Of a stretch of 64,000 nt of DNA, positions 55,217-64,000 are shown piece by piece (the stretch's first letter is position 1; each line of letters starts with the position of its first letter). Source of the stretch: Desulfobacula sp. GTDB lineage: Bacteria > Desulfobacterota > Desulfobacteria > Desulfobacterales > Desulfobacteraceae. The notes beneath the pieces are model-generated. The model worked only from the letters and a program-made list of their open reading frames with translations, searched no databases and was not told the origin of the DNA. The position numbers and the translations under genes were made by a program. Location: NCBI RefSeq assembly GCF_030145145.1, contig NZ_JAQYWD010000013.1, forward strand, positions 61,636 to 125,635. Reading direction: 5' to 3'.

Positions 55217-56155
55217 ATGACCCATCCTGAAAACACCCCCCCCATCCTCCTCGTGGCCCTGGGGGGAAATGCCCTGATCAAAAAAGGCCAGGAGGGCACC
55301 GCCCTCCAGCAGCTCGATAACCTGAAAGTGACCCTCAGACAAATCGCCCGACTGTCAGAGCGCTATCGTATCATCATCACCCACGGTAACGGCCCCCAGG
55401 TGGGAAACCTTCTTTTGCAGCAGGAGTGCTGTGATGCAGTCCCCAAAATGCCCCTGGAGATCCTCGTGGCCCAGACCCAGGGGCAGATTGGTTACATGAT
55501 CGAATCCACCCTGGACTCGGAACTGATGGCCCAGAACCTTACGACCCGGCCCCTGGTCAGCCTGATCAGTTACGTGGTGGTGGACGAGCATGATCCGGCA
55601 TTCAAGACGCCCACCAAACCCATTGGACCGATTTACACAAAAAAGCAGGCAGAAAAAGGCGCCTGGCCTTTCCAGAAAACTGCCAGGGGGTACCGGCGCG
55701 TGACCTTCTCCCCCAAGCCCATCACCATTGTCGAAAAACGCGAAATAAAACAACTAATCAACATGGGCTTTATCGTGATCTGCTGCGGCGGGGGAGGCAT
55801 TCCGGTCATCCGGGAAGGGCGGGCCTTCAGCGGCATCGAAGCGGTGATCGACAAAGACCTGGCCAGTGCCCGCCTTGCCATGGAGGTGGGAGCAGATCTG
55901 TTTGTCATTGCCACCGACGTCAAGGGGGTCGCGATCAACTTTGGGAAACATAACCAGAAAATGCTGCGGAAGCTCACCCGAAAGGATGCCCAAAATTATC
56001 TGAAAGCCCACCATTTCCCGGAAGGCTCCATGAAACCCAAAGTGGAAGCAGCCCTTCAGTTTTCCAGTATTCCGGGGAAAAAAGCGGTCATCGCGTTTCT
56101 GGAAGATATTGAAAAGGCCGTCGCAGGAAATGCCGGAACAGAATTTATAGATTGA
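55217..56155 (+). CDS. arcC: Carbamate kinase
   Basis: This 312-residue amino-acid-kinase-fold enzyme makes ATP and carbamate from carbamoyl phosphate and ADP, or the reverse. Motifs are VALGGNALIKKG, ITHGNGPQVGNLLLQ, CCGGGGIPV, EAVIDKDLASA and GSMKPKVEAA. Length is normal. It is in tandem with the COG2403 protein. No transcarbamoylase or arginine deiminase gene is nearby to supply carbamoyl phosphate. Confidence 0.94.
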   Translation: MTHPENTPPILLVALGGNALIKKGQEGTALQQLDNLKVTLRQIARLSERYRIIITHGNGPQVGNLLLQQECCDAVPKMPLEILVAQTQGQIGYMIESTLDSELMAQNLTTRPLVSLISYVVVDEHDPAFKTPTKPIGPIYTKKQAEKGAWPFQKTARGYRRVTFSPKPITIVEKREIKQLINMGFIVICCGGGGIPVIREGRAFSGIEAVIDKDLASARLAMEVGADLFVIATDVKGVAINFGKHNQKMLRKLTRKDAQNYLKAHHFPEGSMKPKVEAALQFSSIPGKKAVIAFLEDIEKAVAGNAGTEFID

Positions 56156-56188
56156 CCAAATCACCAAGCAATTATATATTATGAGGTT

Positions 56189-58078
56189 ATGAATTTTAAC
56201 TTTAAAGTATATGATGTCATTGTTATCGGTGCGGGTCATGCCGGATGCGAAGCTGCGTTTGCTTCTGCACGCATGGGATGCCAGACACTGCTTTTAACCA
56301 TTGACATGGATAAGATTGCGTCCATGCCCTGCAGCCCTTCCATCGGCGGCATGGCCAAGGGACAATTGGTTAAGGAAATTGATGCCCTGGGTGGTCAAAT
56401 GGCAAAAATATCAGATTCATCCGCCATTCAATACCGGACATTAAATACGCGAAAAGGTCCTGCAGTACATTCGACGCGGACACAAAATGATAAGGCCCTG
56501 TATTCAAAGAACATGAAAACAGTCATTGAACACACAAAAAACCTGGATTTAAAACAGGCCATGGTCCAGGAACTCGTGCTTGAAAACAGCATTGTGAAAG
56601 GGGTTATTGATCATACCGGTTTTGAATACGAAACCCGGGCCATTGTTATTGCAACGGGAACCTTTCTCAAGGGAACGGTTCACATCGGGTCATCCAAAAT
56701 CGATGCCGGCAGGGCCGGAGAATTTTCCGCCATCAGCCTTGCCCAAAATCTTTCACGGCTGGGGTTTAATATCGGAAGGATGAAAACCGGAACCCCGCCA
56801 CGGCTTCATGCGGACAGTATTGATTTTTCCAAGTTCAACATCCATACGTCAGACAGCCGGCCCAAACCGTTCTCTTTTTCCACAACCGAAATTTCCAATC
56901 CCATGCTGCCCAGCTTTATGGGCCAGACAAATCGGCAAACCCATGACATTATCCGCCAGAACCTGAAATATTCTGCCCTTTACGGGGGACATATCAAAGG
57001 ACGGTCTGCCCGATACTGCCCTTCCTTTGAAGACAAAATCGTTAAATTCCCGGACCGGGACAGTCACCATGTCATCCTTGAATACGAGGGCATCACCTCA
57101 AAGGAAATTTATGCCTCAGGACTTGGCAACAGCCTGCCTTTAGACATCCAATATAAAGTTGTCAGATCTGTGAAAGGCCTTGAAGCCGCAAAAATCATGA
57201 GGCCGGCCTATGCCATTGAATATGATTATGTCGATCCCCTGGAATTATCCACGGCCCTGGAAACAAAAAAAATCAAAGGCCTTTTTCTGGCCGGACAGAT
57301 TAATGGCACCTCTGGATATGAAGAAGCCGGTGCGCAAGGGTTGTGGGCAGGCATTAACGCCGCCTGTGCTGTTCAGAAAAGAGCCCCCTTTATCCTTGAC
57401 CGCTCCCAGGCCTATATGGGGGTTATGGTGGACGACCTTGTCACCCGGGGGACAAAGGAACCTTACCGGATGTTTACTTCCAGGGCTGAATACAGGCTCT
57501 TACTCCGAGAGGACAATGCAGATTTAAGATTATCACAGATAGGAAATGCACTGGGACTTGTGGATGATGATACCCTGAAATTTTGTGAAGAAATCCAACG
57601 ACAGACCCAAAAAGAAATCCAGCGGATTAAACAAACGGTGGTGAAGCCCACCAAGGCCGTGAATGACCTGTTACAGGCCAACGATACCCCCCCCATAACA
57701 AACGGGGTGAAACTTGAACAGCTGTTAAAGCGGGCCGAACTCAATTATGTCACTTTGAAAGACATCTGCCCATCGCCCGAACCTGTTTTGGAACGAGCAG
57801 AGCAACAAGTTGAGATCCAGATAAAATATGAAGGCTATATCCAGCGACAACTCAATGAAATAAAAAAATATAAAGACCTGGAACGAATAAATGTCCCTAA
57901 AAATTTTGAGTATGCCAACGCCCATGGTCTTTCCAACGAAATCAGGGAAAAGCTGTGTCAAATTCTTCCCACTTCCCTGGGACAGGCATCCCGGATTGAC
58001 GGGATGACACCGGCTGCCATATCGGTTTTAATGGTGGCCATTTCAGCATTTCATCATAAAAAACAACCCTTGACTTAA
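56189..58078 (+). CDS. mnmG: tRNA uridine-5-carboxymethylaminomethyl synthesis protein MnmG
   Basis: This 629-residue FAD protein, with MnmE, installs the cmnm5 group on wobble uridine of several tRNAs. The FAD motif is GAGHAGCEAAFASARMG at the N-terminus, followed by CSPSIGGMAKGQLVKEIDA and the GidA signatures MKTGTPPR and GYEEAGAQGLWAG; the C-terminal helical domain is complete. No MnmE gene is in the window. Weak ribosome site (GAGG, 8 bases). Confidence 0.96.
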   Translation: MNFNFKVYDVIVIGAGHAGCEAAFASARMGCQTLLLTIDMDKIASMPCSPSIGGMAKGQLVKEIDALGGQMAKISDSSAIQYRTLNTRKGPAVHSTRTQNDKALYSKNMKTVIEHTKNLDLKQAMVQELVLENSIVKGVIDHTGFEYETRAIVIATGTFLKGTVHIGSSKIDAGRAGEFSAISLAQNLSRLGFNIGRMKTGTPPRLHADSIDFSKFNIHTSDSRPKPFSFSTTEISNPMLPSFMGQTNRQTHDIIRQNLKYSALYGGHIKGRSARYCPSFEDKIVKFPDRDSHHVILEYEGITSKEIYASGLGNSLPLDIQYKVVRSVKGLEAAKIMRPAYAIEYDYVDPLELSTALETKKIKGLFLAGQINGTSGYEEAGAQGLWAGINAACAVQKRAPFILDRSQAYMGVMVDDLVTRGTKEPYRMFTSRAEYRLLLREDNADLRLSQIGNALGLVDDDTLKFCEEIQRQTQKEIQRIKQTVVKPTKAVNDLLQANDTPPITNGVKLEQLLKRAELNYVTLKDICPSPEPVLERAEQQVEIQIKYEGYIQRQLNEIKKYKDLERINVPKNFEYANAHGLSNEIREKLCQILPTSLGQASRIDGMTPAAISVLMVAISAFHHKKQPLT

Positions 58079-58100
58079 CCTGATTCACACTTACTATAAT
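58070..58100 (+). promoter_or_regulatory. Candidate promoter for dnaJ-like gene
   Basis: TTGACT (58070-58075) and a perfect TATAAT (58095-58100) with a 19-base spacer, 50 bases before ATG 58150. The long spacer lowers confidence. Confidence 0.5.
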
Positions 58101-58149
58101 GAAGATAAATCATTAAAATAATTGAATTAAAATATAAAAGGACTGATAT

Positions 58150-59088
58150 ATGGCAGATGATTATTACAATATTTTAGGTGTTGATAAAAAAGCCGACGCG
58201 TCAGAAATAAAAAAAGCGTATCGAAAACTTGCCTTAAAATATCATCCCGACAAAACAGAAGGTGATAAAACACTGGAAGAAAAATTCAAAAAGATCAGTG
58301 AAGCCTATGCTGTTTTGAGTGACCCTGAAAAAAAGAACCAGTATGATACCTATGGGTCTGCTGATTTTCAGCAACGATTCTCCCAGGAAGATATTTTCAG
58401 GAACGTTGATCTGGGGGATATTCTAAAAGAATTTGGATTTGGCGGATCCCGGGGCGGCGGATTTTCTTCGGCCTTCGGAAGGGGAGGACCACGGCGGGGT
58501 CAAGGGATGGGGGGTAATCCGTTTTCCCAGGGAGGGGGGGGGTTTGGCCAGCAACACCCTCAGATGAAGGGAAAAGATATTGAATATGAAATCCCCTTAA
58601 CCCTCCATGAGATTATCAATGGCACCAAAAAAACGATTACCATCAATCAGGGGGGCATTGCCAAGGCCATTGAAGTCACCATTCCCAAGGGACTCACCCA
58701 GGGCAAAAAAATCAGGCTTGCGGGAAAAGGTGAAATGAGTCCCCACGGAGGCCCTGCTGGCAATCTCTATATCAAATCCAATCCCATTGCTTCTGACGGA
58801 TATACCATTGAAGGAAATGATGTTTTGTATTCAAAGCAGGTGTTGCTCACCCAGGCACTGCTCGGGGATACGATAGAAGTTGTGACCCCGGATGGTTCCG
58901 CCATAAACCTTAAGCTTCCTGCCGGAACAAACCACAAGTCAAAAATGCGGGTCGCCAACCGGGGAATTCCCCAAATGAAAGGAAAGGGTTGCGGAGATCT
59001 CTTTGTTGTGATTAATATAACCCTGCCAAAAAAGCTGACAAAAGAGCAGAAAACGCTGATCCAACAATTAGGAAAAACAGGACTATAA
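58150..59088 (+). CDS. DnaJ-class co-chaperone without zinc finger (CbpA-like)
   Basis: This 312-residue protein has a J domain (about 1-68) with the HPDK motif, then a Gly/Phe-rich linker (about 85-140, [16 protein letters not shown]) and the two DnaJ C-terminal beta domains (about 145-300, [20 protein letters not shown]). No CxxCxGxG repeats are present, so it is a type II J protein that would stimulate DnaK. It forms an apparent operon with hpt (8-base gap) and a DUF3426 gene. Confidence 0.92.
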   Translation: MADDYYNILGVDKKADASEIKKAYRKLALKYHPDKTEGDKTLEEKFKKISEAYAVLSDPEKKNQYDTYGSADFQQRFSQEDIFRNVDLGDILKEFGFGGSRGGGFSSAFGRGGPRRGQGMGGNPFSQGGGGFGQQHPQMKGKDIEYEIPLTLHEIINGTKKTITINQGGIAKAIEVTIPKGLTQGKKIRLAGKGEMSPHGGPAGNLYIKSNPIASDGYTIEGNDVLYSKQVLLTQALLGDTIEVVTPDGSAINLKLPAGTNHKSKMRVANRGIPQMKGKGCGDLFVVINITLPKKLTKEQKTLIQQLGKTGL

Positions 59089-59096
59089 ATCATAAC

Positions 59097-59612
59097 ATGC
59101 CTGAATTTATACCCGTAATCTCTGAGCAAGAGATAAAAAAACAAGTCAAAAAAATCGGACAAGATATCTCCAGGGATTACCAGACCAAAGATCTGGTGCT
59201 TGTCGGGGTTCTGAATGGAGCCTTTGTTTTTATGGCAGACCTGACCCGGCAGATTTCCATTGACCATGAAATTGATTTTATCGGGGCCTCTTCCTATGAA
59301 GGCACCTCGTCAACCGGGCAGATTCTTTTCACCAAGCAGCCGGATTTAGAGCTTGAAAACAGAGATGTCCTGCTCGTGGAAGATATTGTGGACACAGGAA
59401 ATACTCTGTTGAAAATAAAAAATTTCATCACCCTGTTAAACCCACGATCCGTTAAAATTTGCTCTTTAATTGACAAACATGAGCGACGTGAGGTAAACAT
59501 TGATGTTGCGTATTCATGTTTTTCACTTGAAAAAGGATTTATTGTTGGGTATGGACTGGACTATGATGAAAAATATAGAAATCTTCCTGCCATCTATGAT
59601 CTGAAACTATAG
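59097..59612 (+). CDS. hpt: Hypoxanthine phosphoribosyltransferase
   Basis: This 171-residue purine-salvage enzyme joins hypoxanthine (or guanine) to PRPP. The PRPP-binding motif is VLLVEDIVDTGNTL (about residues 92-105), with GVLNGAFVF and the flexible-loop region SYEGTSSTGQ. Length is standard. No strong ribosome site is visible; coupling to the upstream dnaJ-like gene is likely. Confidence 0.94.
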   Translation: MPEFIPVISEQEIKKQVKKIGQDISRDYQTKDLVLVGVLNGAFVFMADLTRQISIDHEIDFIGASSYEGTSSTGQILFTKQPDLELENRDVLLVEDIVDTGNTLLKIKNFITLLNPRSVKICSLIDKHERREVNIDVAYSCFSLEKGFIVGYGLDYDEKYRNLPAIYDLKL

Positions 59613-59628
59613 AAATAAGGGGAATCTA

Positions 59629-61143
59629 ATGATTATCACCTGTAATAAATGTTCCACGAGTTTCACCCTTGATGATTCTATTGTCAAAGCAGAGGGGTCA
59701 AAAGTCCGTTGCAGTATTTGCAAACATATTTTTACGGCATATCCATTGCCCCCGGAACCAGAACACGTCCCCGAAGCCTTATCAGACCTTCATCCTGCTA
59801 TTGGTCCTGATGATATCGGTACGGCTGAAGCACCTGCTGACTTTGAAACGGACGACGAGGACTTTTCGTTAAACGAATTTGATCTTGACATCGAAAGCGA
59901 TGATCTTGAACTGGATGATACAGACTTTGACCCGGGAGCGTCAGACCTTGACATGGATGACAGCCTTTCCCTTGAAACCACTGAATTTGAAATCAATGAG
60001 GAAGCGGATGACTCCCTGGAAGAGCTAGAATTGCAGGACAGTCCTTTAGCGTTTGAAGAGGATGATATCGACTTTAAAGATATCCCGGAGGAAAATTTCG
60101 ACAGCCTTGAATTTGAGCCCATGGAAGATGAGCCTGTTTCTTTGGACAGGGGAACCAATGAAGCCACGTTAACAATGGAAACGGGAACGGGTGAACCGAT
60201 TTTTGATGAAGATGAATTTGAACTTGAATTCGATGTTGAAGACGAGGGTGAAGACGAGGGTGAATTCGAACTTGAACAAGGATCCCGTATTGACGATGAA
60301 ACAAAAAAGACGTCCGCTGAAATAGAAACAGCCCCGGATGAGGAAGATCCTGTCCTTTCTCTTGCAGACCTTATGACGGAAGAAGCGTCACCCATCATTA
60401 CACCGGAAGATGATTTTTCAGAATACGATGATGTTTTGGAACAGGAGACTGAACCGGCAGACGATTTCAGTGAAGAAGAAACCATAGAAATAGATGATAC
60501 CGAGGAAGAAGAAAGAATTCCGGTTGAAAAACCGGAACCCCTTTTGGACATTCCACTCACATCCAGAAGAAAGAAAAAAAAGCCCCTGATTGGCGGTCCT
60601 GTTCTGGTATTACTGCTGATATTTATTTTGGTGATGGGTGCCTATATAGCCAGCCTAGTGACCGGATATAACATACCCTATCTCTCAGAAATCAACATCC
60701 CTTATGTTGAACAATACTTTAAAAAACCGACACCTGAACCCATTGAAGTCAAGCCGGTCCCCAACCAAAAAAGTGTAAACGGCAGGTTTATTACCAATTC
60801 AGCTGCCGGCACTCTTTTTGTCATTACCGGCAGGGTGGAAAACCCTTCAAATATTGACTTGAGTCATATCCAAATTCGGGGGGCTTTGATCACAACCGGC
60901 AAGGTAGAAGCAAAAATAAAACATACCTTTTGTGGAAATATCATCACCGAGGACATGCTCAAAACCGGTAATATTTCAGACATTGACACCCTCCTTGCCG
61001 TCAAAGCGGGACACCACAACTCAAATGTCAATATAAAACCCGAAACCAGCGTTCCGTTTATGGTTGTCTTTTCCGATCTTCCTGAAAAATTGCAGAATTT
61101 CACCGTTAAAGTCGCCGGTTTTGAACGAGCAACCGGAAATTAA
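59629..61143 (+). CDS. MJ0042 zinc-ribbon and DUF3426 membrane protein
   Basis: This 504-residue protein begins with a zinc ribbon (two CxxC pairs, TCNKCSTSF and RCSICKHIF). A strongly acidic low-complexity region follows (about 45-300, rich in Asp, Glu, Leu, Phe). One membrane helix (about 325-347, VLVLLLIFILVMGAYI) leads to a C-terminal DUF3426 domain placed outside the cytoplasm. This architecture is common in proteobacteria; its function is unknown. It is the last gene before tRNA-Met. Confidence 0.88.
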   Translation: MIITCNKCSTSFTLDDSIVKAEGSKVRCSICKHIFTAYPLPPEPEHVPEALSDLHPAIGPDDIGTAEAPADFETDDEDFSLNEFDLDIESDDLELDDTDFDPGASDLDMDDSLSLETTEFEINEEADDSLEELELQDSPLAFEEDDIDFKDIPEENFDSLEFEPMEDEPVSLDRGTNEATLTMETGTGEPIFDEDEFELEFDVEDEGEDEGEFELEQGSRIDDETKKTSAEIETAPDEEDPVLSLADLMTEEASPIITPEDDFSEYDDVLEQETEPADDFSEEETIEIDDTEEEERIPVEKPEPLLDIPLTSRRKKKKPLIGGPVLVLLLIFILVMGAYIASLVTGYNIPYLSEINIPYVEQYFKKPTPEPIEVKPVPNQKSVNGRFITNSAAGTLFVITGRVENPSNIDLSHIQIRGALITTGKVEAKIKHTFCGNIITEDMLKTGNISDIDTLLAVKAGHHNSNVNIKPETSVPFMVVFSDLPEKLQNFTVKVAGFERATGN

Positions 61144-61155
61144 TTAAATTAAACA

Positions 61156-61184
61156 TTGACAATACAATCCGATTCATGATATCT
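61156..61184 (+). promoter_or_regulatory. Candidate tRNA promoter
   Basis: A perfect TTGACA (61156-61161) with a weak -10 (GATATC at 61178-61183, 16-base spacer) lies about 16 bases before the mature tRNA. Confidence 0.5.
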
Positions 61185-61198
61185 TTTTTGGGTTTTTC

Positions 61199-61275
61199 GG
61201 CGACGTAGCTCAGTAGGTCAGAGCATGCGGCTCATATCCGCAGGGTCCGGAGTTCAAATCTCTGCGTCGCTACCA
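61199..61275 (+). tRNA. tRNA-Met (CAT), with encoded CCA
   Basis: It folds as a complete 77-base cloverleaf: acceptor GGCGACG/CGTCGCT, D stem GCTC/GAGC, anticodon stem TGCGG/CCGCA with loop CTCATAT (anticodon CAT), T stem CGGAG/CTCTG, discriminator A and CCA. It lacks the initiator features (mispaired position 1-72 C-A and three GC pairs), so elongator Met is preferred; a lysidine-modified Ile tRNA cannot be excluded. The 3' end is a probable integration site for the adjacent integrase. Confidence 0.93.
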
Positions 61276-61320
61276 AAAACTTACAATGGCCTTGATTATC
61301 AAGGCTTTTGAGATAAATAA

Positions 61321-61387
61321 AAACCCTTGTTTCTAATTTTGTACAAAACACTTGTACAAAAGCATAAGAAACGAGGGTTTTTTTATG
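61321..61387 (+). terminator. Terminator between tRNA-Met and integrase gene
   Basis: Arms AAACCCTTGTTTCT (61321-61334) and AGAAACGAGGGTTT (61367-61380) pair at 13 of 14 positions around a smaller nested dyad (TTTTGTAC...GTACAAAA) and end in a run of seven T residues that overlaps the integrase start region. Confidence 0.75.
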
Positions 61388-63028
61388 GAATACATCAGCA
61401 AGTCACCCAGCTATCTTTTACGTGTTGGAACCACCTATCATTTCCGCTTTGTTTTTCCAAAAAAATATTGTAGCTTGTTCACTGGCGAAATTAGGATGAG
61501 CCTTAAAACTGGTGCATTGAGGGTTGCACGAATTTTAGCTGCCACTCTGGCCAATAAGACGAAAAACTATCTCAGAAGAATTGATGAAGGAAATACGGTG
61601 ACAATAACAAAGCAGGATATAAAATCGGAGCTTGGACAATACTTGCAGGATCGACTTGAAGAATATGAACGAATAAGACTTGAAGGCCGAAATAAAAATA
61701 TAAGTTCCTGGAGTCAAGAAGTAGCCTTGGACAAAATCAATACCGATATACAAAAACAGCTTTTAGGTCAAGAAGGCAAGCATCATGAAGACGTTGACAA
61801 ATTCCTCCAACTCACAGGACTTCCAATCTCACTTGACGATCCATTATACGCATTTACAAAAAGAGAATTGTTAAAACTTTATCAAGCCGCAATCAAAATA
61901 GAAAAAGAACGCATATCAGGCAATTACAACAGCAATACAGAGCTTTCCATACTATCCTCATACACCACCCACGGAAACGTCAAAAAACCCCATTCTAAGC
62001 CCGTTTCAACATTTATACAGCAATATATAGACGAAAGTATATCAGATGGCAAATGGGCAGAAAAGACCGTCAAAGAATACAAAAATCGTCTTGGAATATT
62101 CACCGAAATAATCAATGATTGCAATCTGTCAGATATAGATTATGACAAAACAAGAGAAGTTTTTGATAAACTTAAAAAAATCCCTGCGAACAGAAATAAG
62201 GTAAAAGTCTATAAAAATAAAACTATTGCTGAACTTTTGGATATGGATCTACCACCTGAAGACTGTATGAGTCTGACTACAGTAAACAATGCCATGCAGT
62301 GCGTCTCCATTTTTTTTATTTGGGCGGTTAAACGGGAGTATATGTCACAAAACTTTGCCGCTGGTATTAAAGCTAAAACCAAAGAAAAACCTGACGAGTT
62401 AAAAGATGCTTTCTCTGATGCTGAAGTAAAATCGGTATTTAAGGGTCTTGAGATTTACAAACAAAAGCTCAAGCAAATTCACAGATGGTGGATACCGTTT
62501 ATTGGGCTTTATTCTGGTGCAAGATTAGAGGAAATCAGCCAATTGCATATTTCTGATATCAGACAGGAAAATGATCTTTGGATCATTGACATTAATGATA
62601 AAGAGGATAAAAGGGTAAAAACAAAAAGCTCAAAGCGACTTGTCCCTATCCACGATCAACTTATCAAAAACGGTTTTATTGACTATTTTGAACAAACCAA
62701 ATCAGCAGGACACGAAAGGCTGTTTCCAGATTTAAAACCATTGCAGAAAAAATATGGACATTCCATATCAAAATGGTTCGGAACCTATCTAAAAAAACAG
62801 GGTATAAAAACCGCCGATAAAAAGCTGAGTTTCCATTCATTCCGGCATACGTTTGTCACCAAAGCCAAACGTTCAGAATTGCCCGAAAGTTATATCCAGC
62901 AGATTGTTGGGCATGCCAACGACTCCATGACATATGGCGTTTATGGCAAAACCTATGAAATTCCCGAACTAAAAGGAATCATTGATAAAATTTTGTTCAG
63001 TGGATTAACCATGGAGAAACTTCATTAA
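61385..63028 (+). CDS. Tyrosine recombinase / phage-type integrase
   Basis: This protein has 547 residues from ATG 61385 (GAGGG upstream). The N-terminal part has a DUF6538-like stretch (SYLLRVGTTYHFRF-P) and a SAM-like core-binding domain. The catalytic domain carries Arg in SGARLEEI, Lys in the TKSSKR region, HxxR in SFHSFRHTF, His in VGHAN, and Tyr in YGVYGKTY. It would catalyse site-specific integration, most likely at the adjacent tRNA-Met 3' end. Codon use is much more AT-rich than in upstream genes, as expected for acquired DNA. Confidence 0.93.
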   Translation: MEYISKSPSYLLRVGTTYHFRFVFPKKYCSLFTGEIRMSLKTGALRVARILAATLANKTKNYLRRIDEGNTVTITKQDIKSELGQYLQDRLEEYERIRLEGRNKNISSWSQEVALDKINTDIQKQLLGQEGKHHEDVDKFLQLTGLPISLDDPLYAFTKRELLKLYQAAIKIEKERISGNYNSNTELSILSSYTTHGNVKKPHSKPVSTFIQQYIDESISDGKWAEKTVKEYKNRLGIFTEIINDCNLSDIDYDKTREVFDKLKKIPANRNKVKVYKNKTIAELLDMDLPPEDCMSLTTVNNAMQCVSIFFIWAVKREYMSQNFAAGIKAKTKEKPDELKDAFSDAEVKSVFKGLEIYKQKLKQIHRWWIPFIGLYSGARLEEISQLHISDIRQENDLWIIDINDKEDKRVKTKSSKRLVPIHDQLIKNGFIDYFEQTKSAGHERLFPDLKPLQKKYGHSISKWFGTYLKKQGIKTADKKLSFHSFRHTFVTKAKRSELPESYIQQIVGHANDSMTYGVYGKTYEIPELKGIIDKILFSGLTMEKLH

Positions 63029-63386
63029 TAATTCAGTATCAAAATATAAAATCTGCACATAGAGAGATAAATGAAGACTCGATTTCTTTGCTTTTCCACA
63101 TATTTTAATTTTGACTATTTACACAACATTGGAATATTGCTACTTGTTGACAAGAATAAAAATAACTTGACTTGCATATTTTACTATTCAACATTAATTT
63201 TAAAATAGCACGTAGCGAAACATAAGTACCCGATCATAAGCTTTCTAACATTATGATCTTAAGAACCATATAGAATAAGGCGATGCCGTTTTCTCATACT
63301 GCCAGGAAATATTTGGCTGGGTACTTAGTAGCCTTTGAAGGCTCAACCCGAACATTTTTCCAAACGCATAAATCAGGAGATATTCT
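63029..63386. other. AT-rich intergenic region of island with inverted repeats
   Basis: No gene is apparent. AAGTACCC (63224-63231) and GGGTACTT (63319-63326) form a widely spaced inverted repeat enclosing GATCATAA (63232-63239) / TTATGATC (63251-63258). A short hairpin AGCCTT/AAGGCT (63330-63343) follows. Confidence 0.5.
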
Positions 63387-63884
63387 ATGAGTTTTGATGA
63401 AAAGATAAGTGCCTTAGCCGAGAAAATTCCTTCTTTAATTAATCATCTCGAAACTGAAGAAGCCACCAAGAATGCTTTAATAATGCCTTTTATCGCCGCT
63501 CTTGGTTATGATGTTTTCAACCCAAAAGAAGTTGTACCTGAATTTGTGGCTGACCACGGCACCAAAAAAGGAGAAAAAGTAGATTATGCAATTATTCAAG
63601 AGAATGAAGTAATAATTCTAATTGAGTGCAAACAGGCAAAGTACAATCTTTGTGATGCAAACATGAGCCAACTTTTTCGCTATTTTACAGTTACAAAGTC
63701 ACGCATCGCTATTTTAACAAATGGTATAAATTATTTGTTTTTTTCTGATCTTGAAGCACCAAACAAAATGGATTCACGTCCTTTCTTAGAGTTAGATATG
63801 TTAAATTTGAGGAAAAATTTATTAGCTGAAGTCAAAAAATTAGGAAAAGAAAAATTTGATCTGGATCGAATGCTTAGGCAATGA
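63387..63884 (+). CDS. Type I restriction R-subunit N-terminal-like nuclease domain protein (short)
   Basis: This 165-residue protein resembles the HSDR_N/COG4748 domain: EEATKNALIMPFIAALGYDVFNP, then the PD-(D/E)XK-type core KVDYAI...IILIECKQA with Asp, Glu and Lys in order, and AILTNGINYLFFSDL. Homologues are often about twice as long, so this is either a minimal version or C-terminally shortened. It is probably a defence or DNA-end-processing function carried by the island. Ribosome site AGGAG is present. Confidence 0.75.
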   Translation: MSFDEKISALAEKIPSLINHLETEEATKNALIMPFIAALGYDVFNPKEVVPEFVADHGTKKGEKVDYAIIQENEVIILIECKQAKYNLCDANMSQLFRYFTVTKSRIAILTNGINYLFFSDLEAPNKMDSRPFLELDMLNLRKNLLAEVKKLGKEKFDLDRMLRQ

Positions 63885-63905
63885 GTCAAAATTAAATCGG
63901 CCATT

Positions 63906-64000
63906 TTATTCATCATAGCACAGTATATCAACTGCCCATTTCCCAATTCCTTCTATCCGCCAGATAGTGTTTTCTATTTTTTTCATAGCTTCCTTTGTCA
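63906..64000 (-). CDS. Partial C-terminal coding fragment, unidentified
   Basis: On the minus strand, a frame open from the window edge encodes about 31 residues ending WRIEGIGKWAVDILCYDE before a TAA at 63908-63906. No domain is recognisable and the 5' part lies outside the window. It could be chance. Confidence 0.3.
   Translation of the reverse strand, partial: TKEAMKKIENTIWRIEGIGKWAVDILCYDE

Overview
The window looks like chromosome of a mesophilic sulfate-reducing deltaproteobacterium (Desulfobacterales, near Desulfobacula/Desulfobacter/Desulfotignum). This rests on gene content, moderate GC, and two families of palindromic intergenic repeats. It is inference: no rRNA or sulfate-reduction gene is present. 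Genes are densely packed in operons, mostly with good Shine-Dalgarno sequences.

Layout. (1) 1-11.9 kb: the 3' part of a PAS/GAF histidine kinase, then an operon of two AMP-forming acyl-CoA ligases, a complete Liv-type ABC importer (G, H, M, K, F) and a universal-stress-protein/receiver fusion, closed by a strong terminator. (2) 11.9-22.4 kb: a TPR lipoprotein (+), then a minus-strand group: tetR, fused isobutyryl-CoA mutase icmF, thiolase, 3-hydroxyacyl-CoA dehydrogenase and an M24 peptidase, punctuated by repeats. (3) 22.7-39.9 kb: two successive acetophenone-carboxylase-type modules. The first has HyuA, a zinc protein, HyuA and HyuB, followed by a sigma54 activator. The second has a short-chain dehydrogenase very like (S)-1-phenylethanol dehydrogenase, then a full five-gene set in apcABCDE order. 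(4) 40.2-46.5 kb: an acyl-CoA dehydrogenase / enoyl-CoA hydratase / carboxyltransferase / HMG-CoA-lyase-like operon of leucine-isovalerate type, with a cupin regulator and a methyltransferase. (5) 46.5-61.1 kb: housekeeping and amino-acid genes: SpoU methylase, ApbE, a radical SAM protein, a racemase, D-cysteine desulfhydrase, M42 peptidase, COG2403 GTPase, carbamate kinase, MnmG, DnaJ, Hpt and a DUF3426 protein. (6) 61.2-64 kb: tRNA-Met followed by a tyrosine integrase and AT-rich DNA, the start of an integrated island that runs off the window.

How it fits together. Three near-identical operator-like sites (core GACTGAGCGCTCG) lie just downstream of TTGACA boxes. They precede the ligase/transporter operon, tetR itself, and the acyl-CoA dehydrogenase operon. 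This suggests one TetR regulon for uptake, activation and oxidation of branched short-chain acids. The carboxylase region lies exactly between two of these sites and has its own sigma54 activator, sigma54 promoter and dyad. It looks like a separate catabolic module for 1-phenylethanol, acetophenone or a related ketone.
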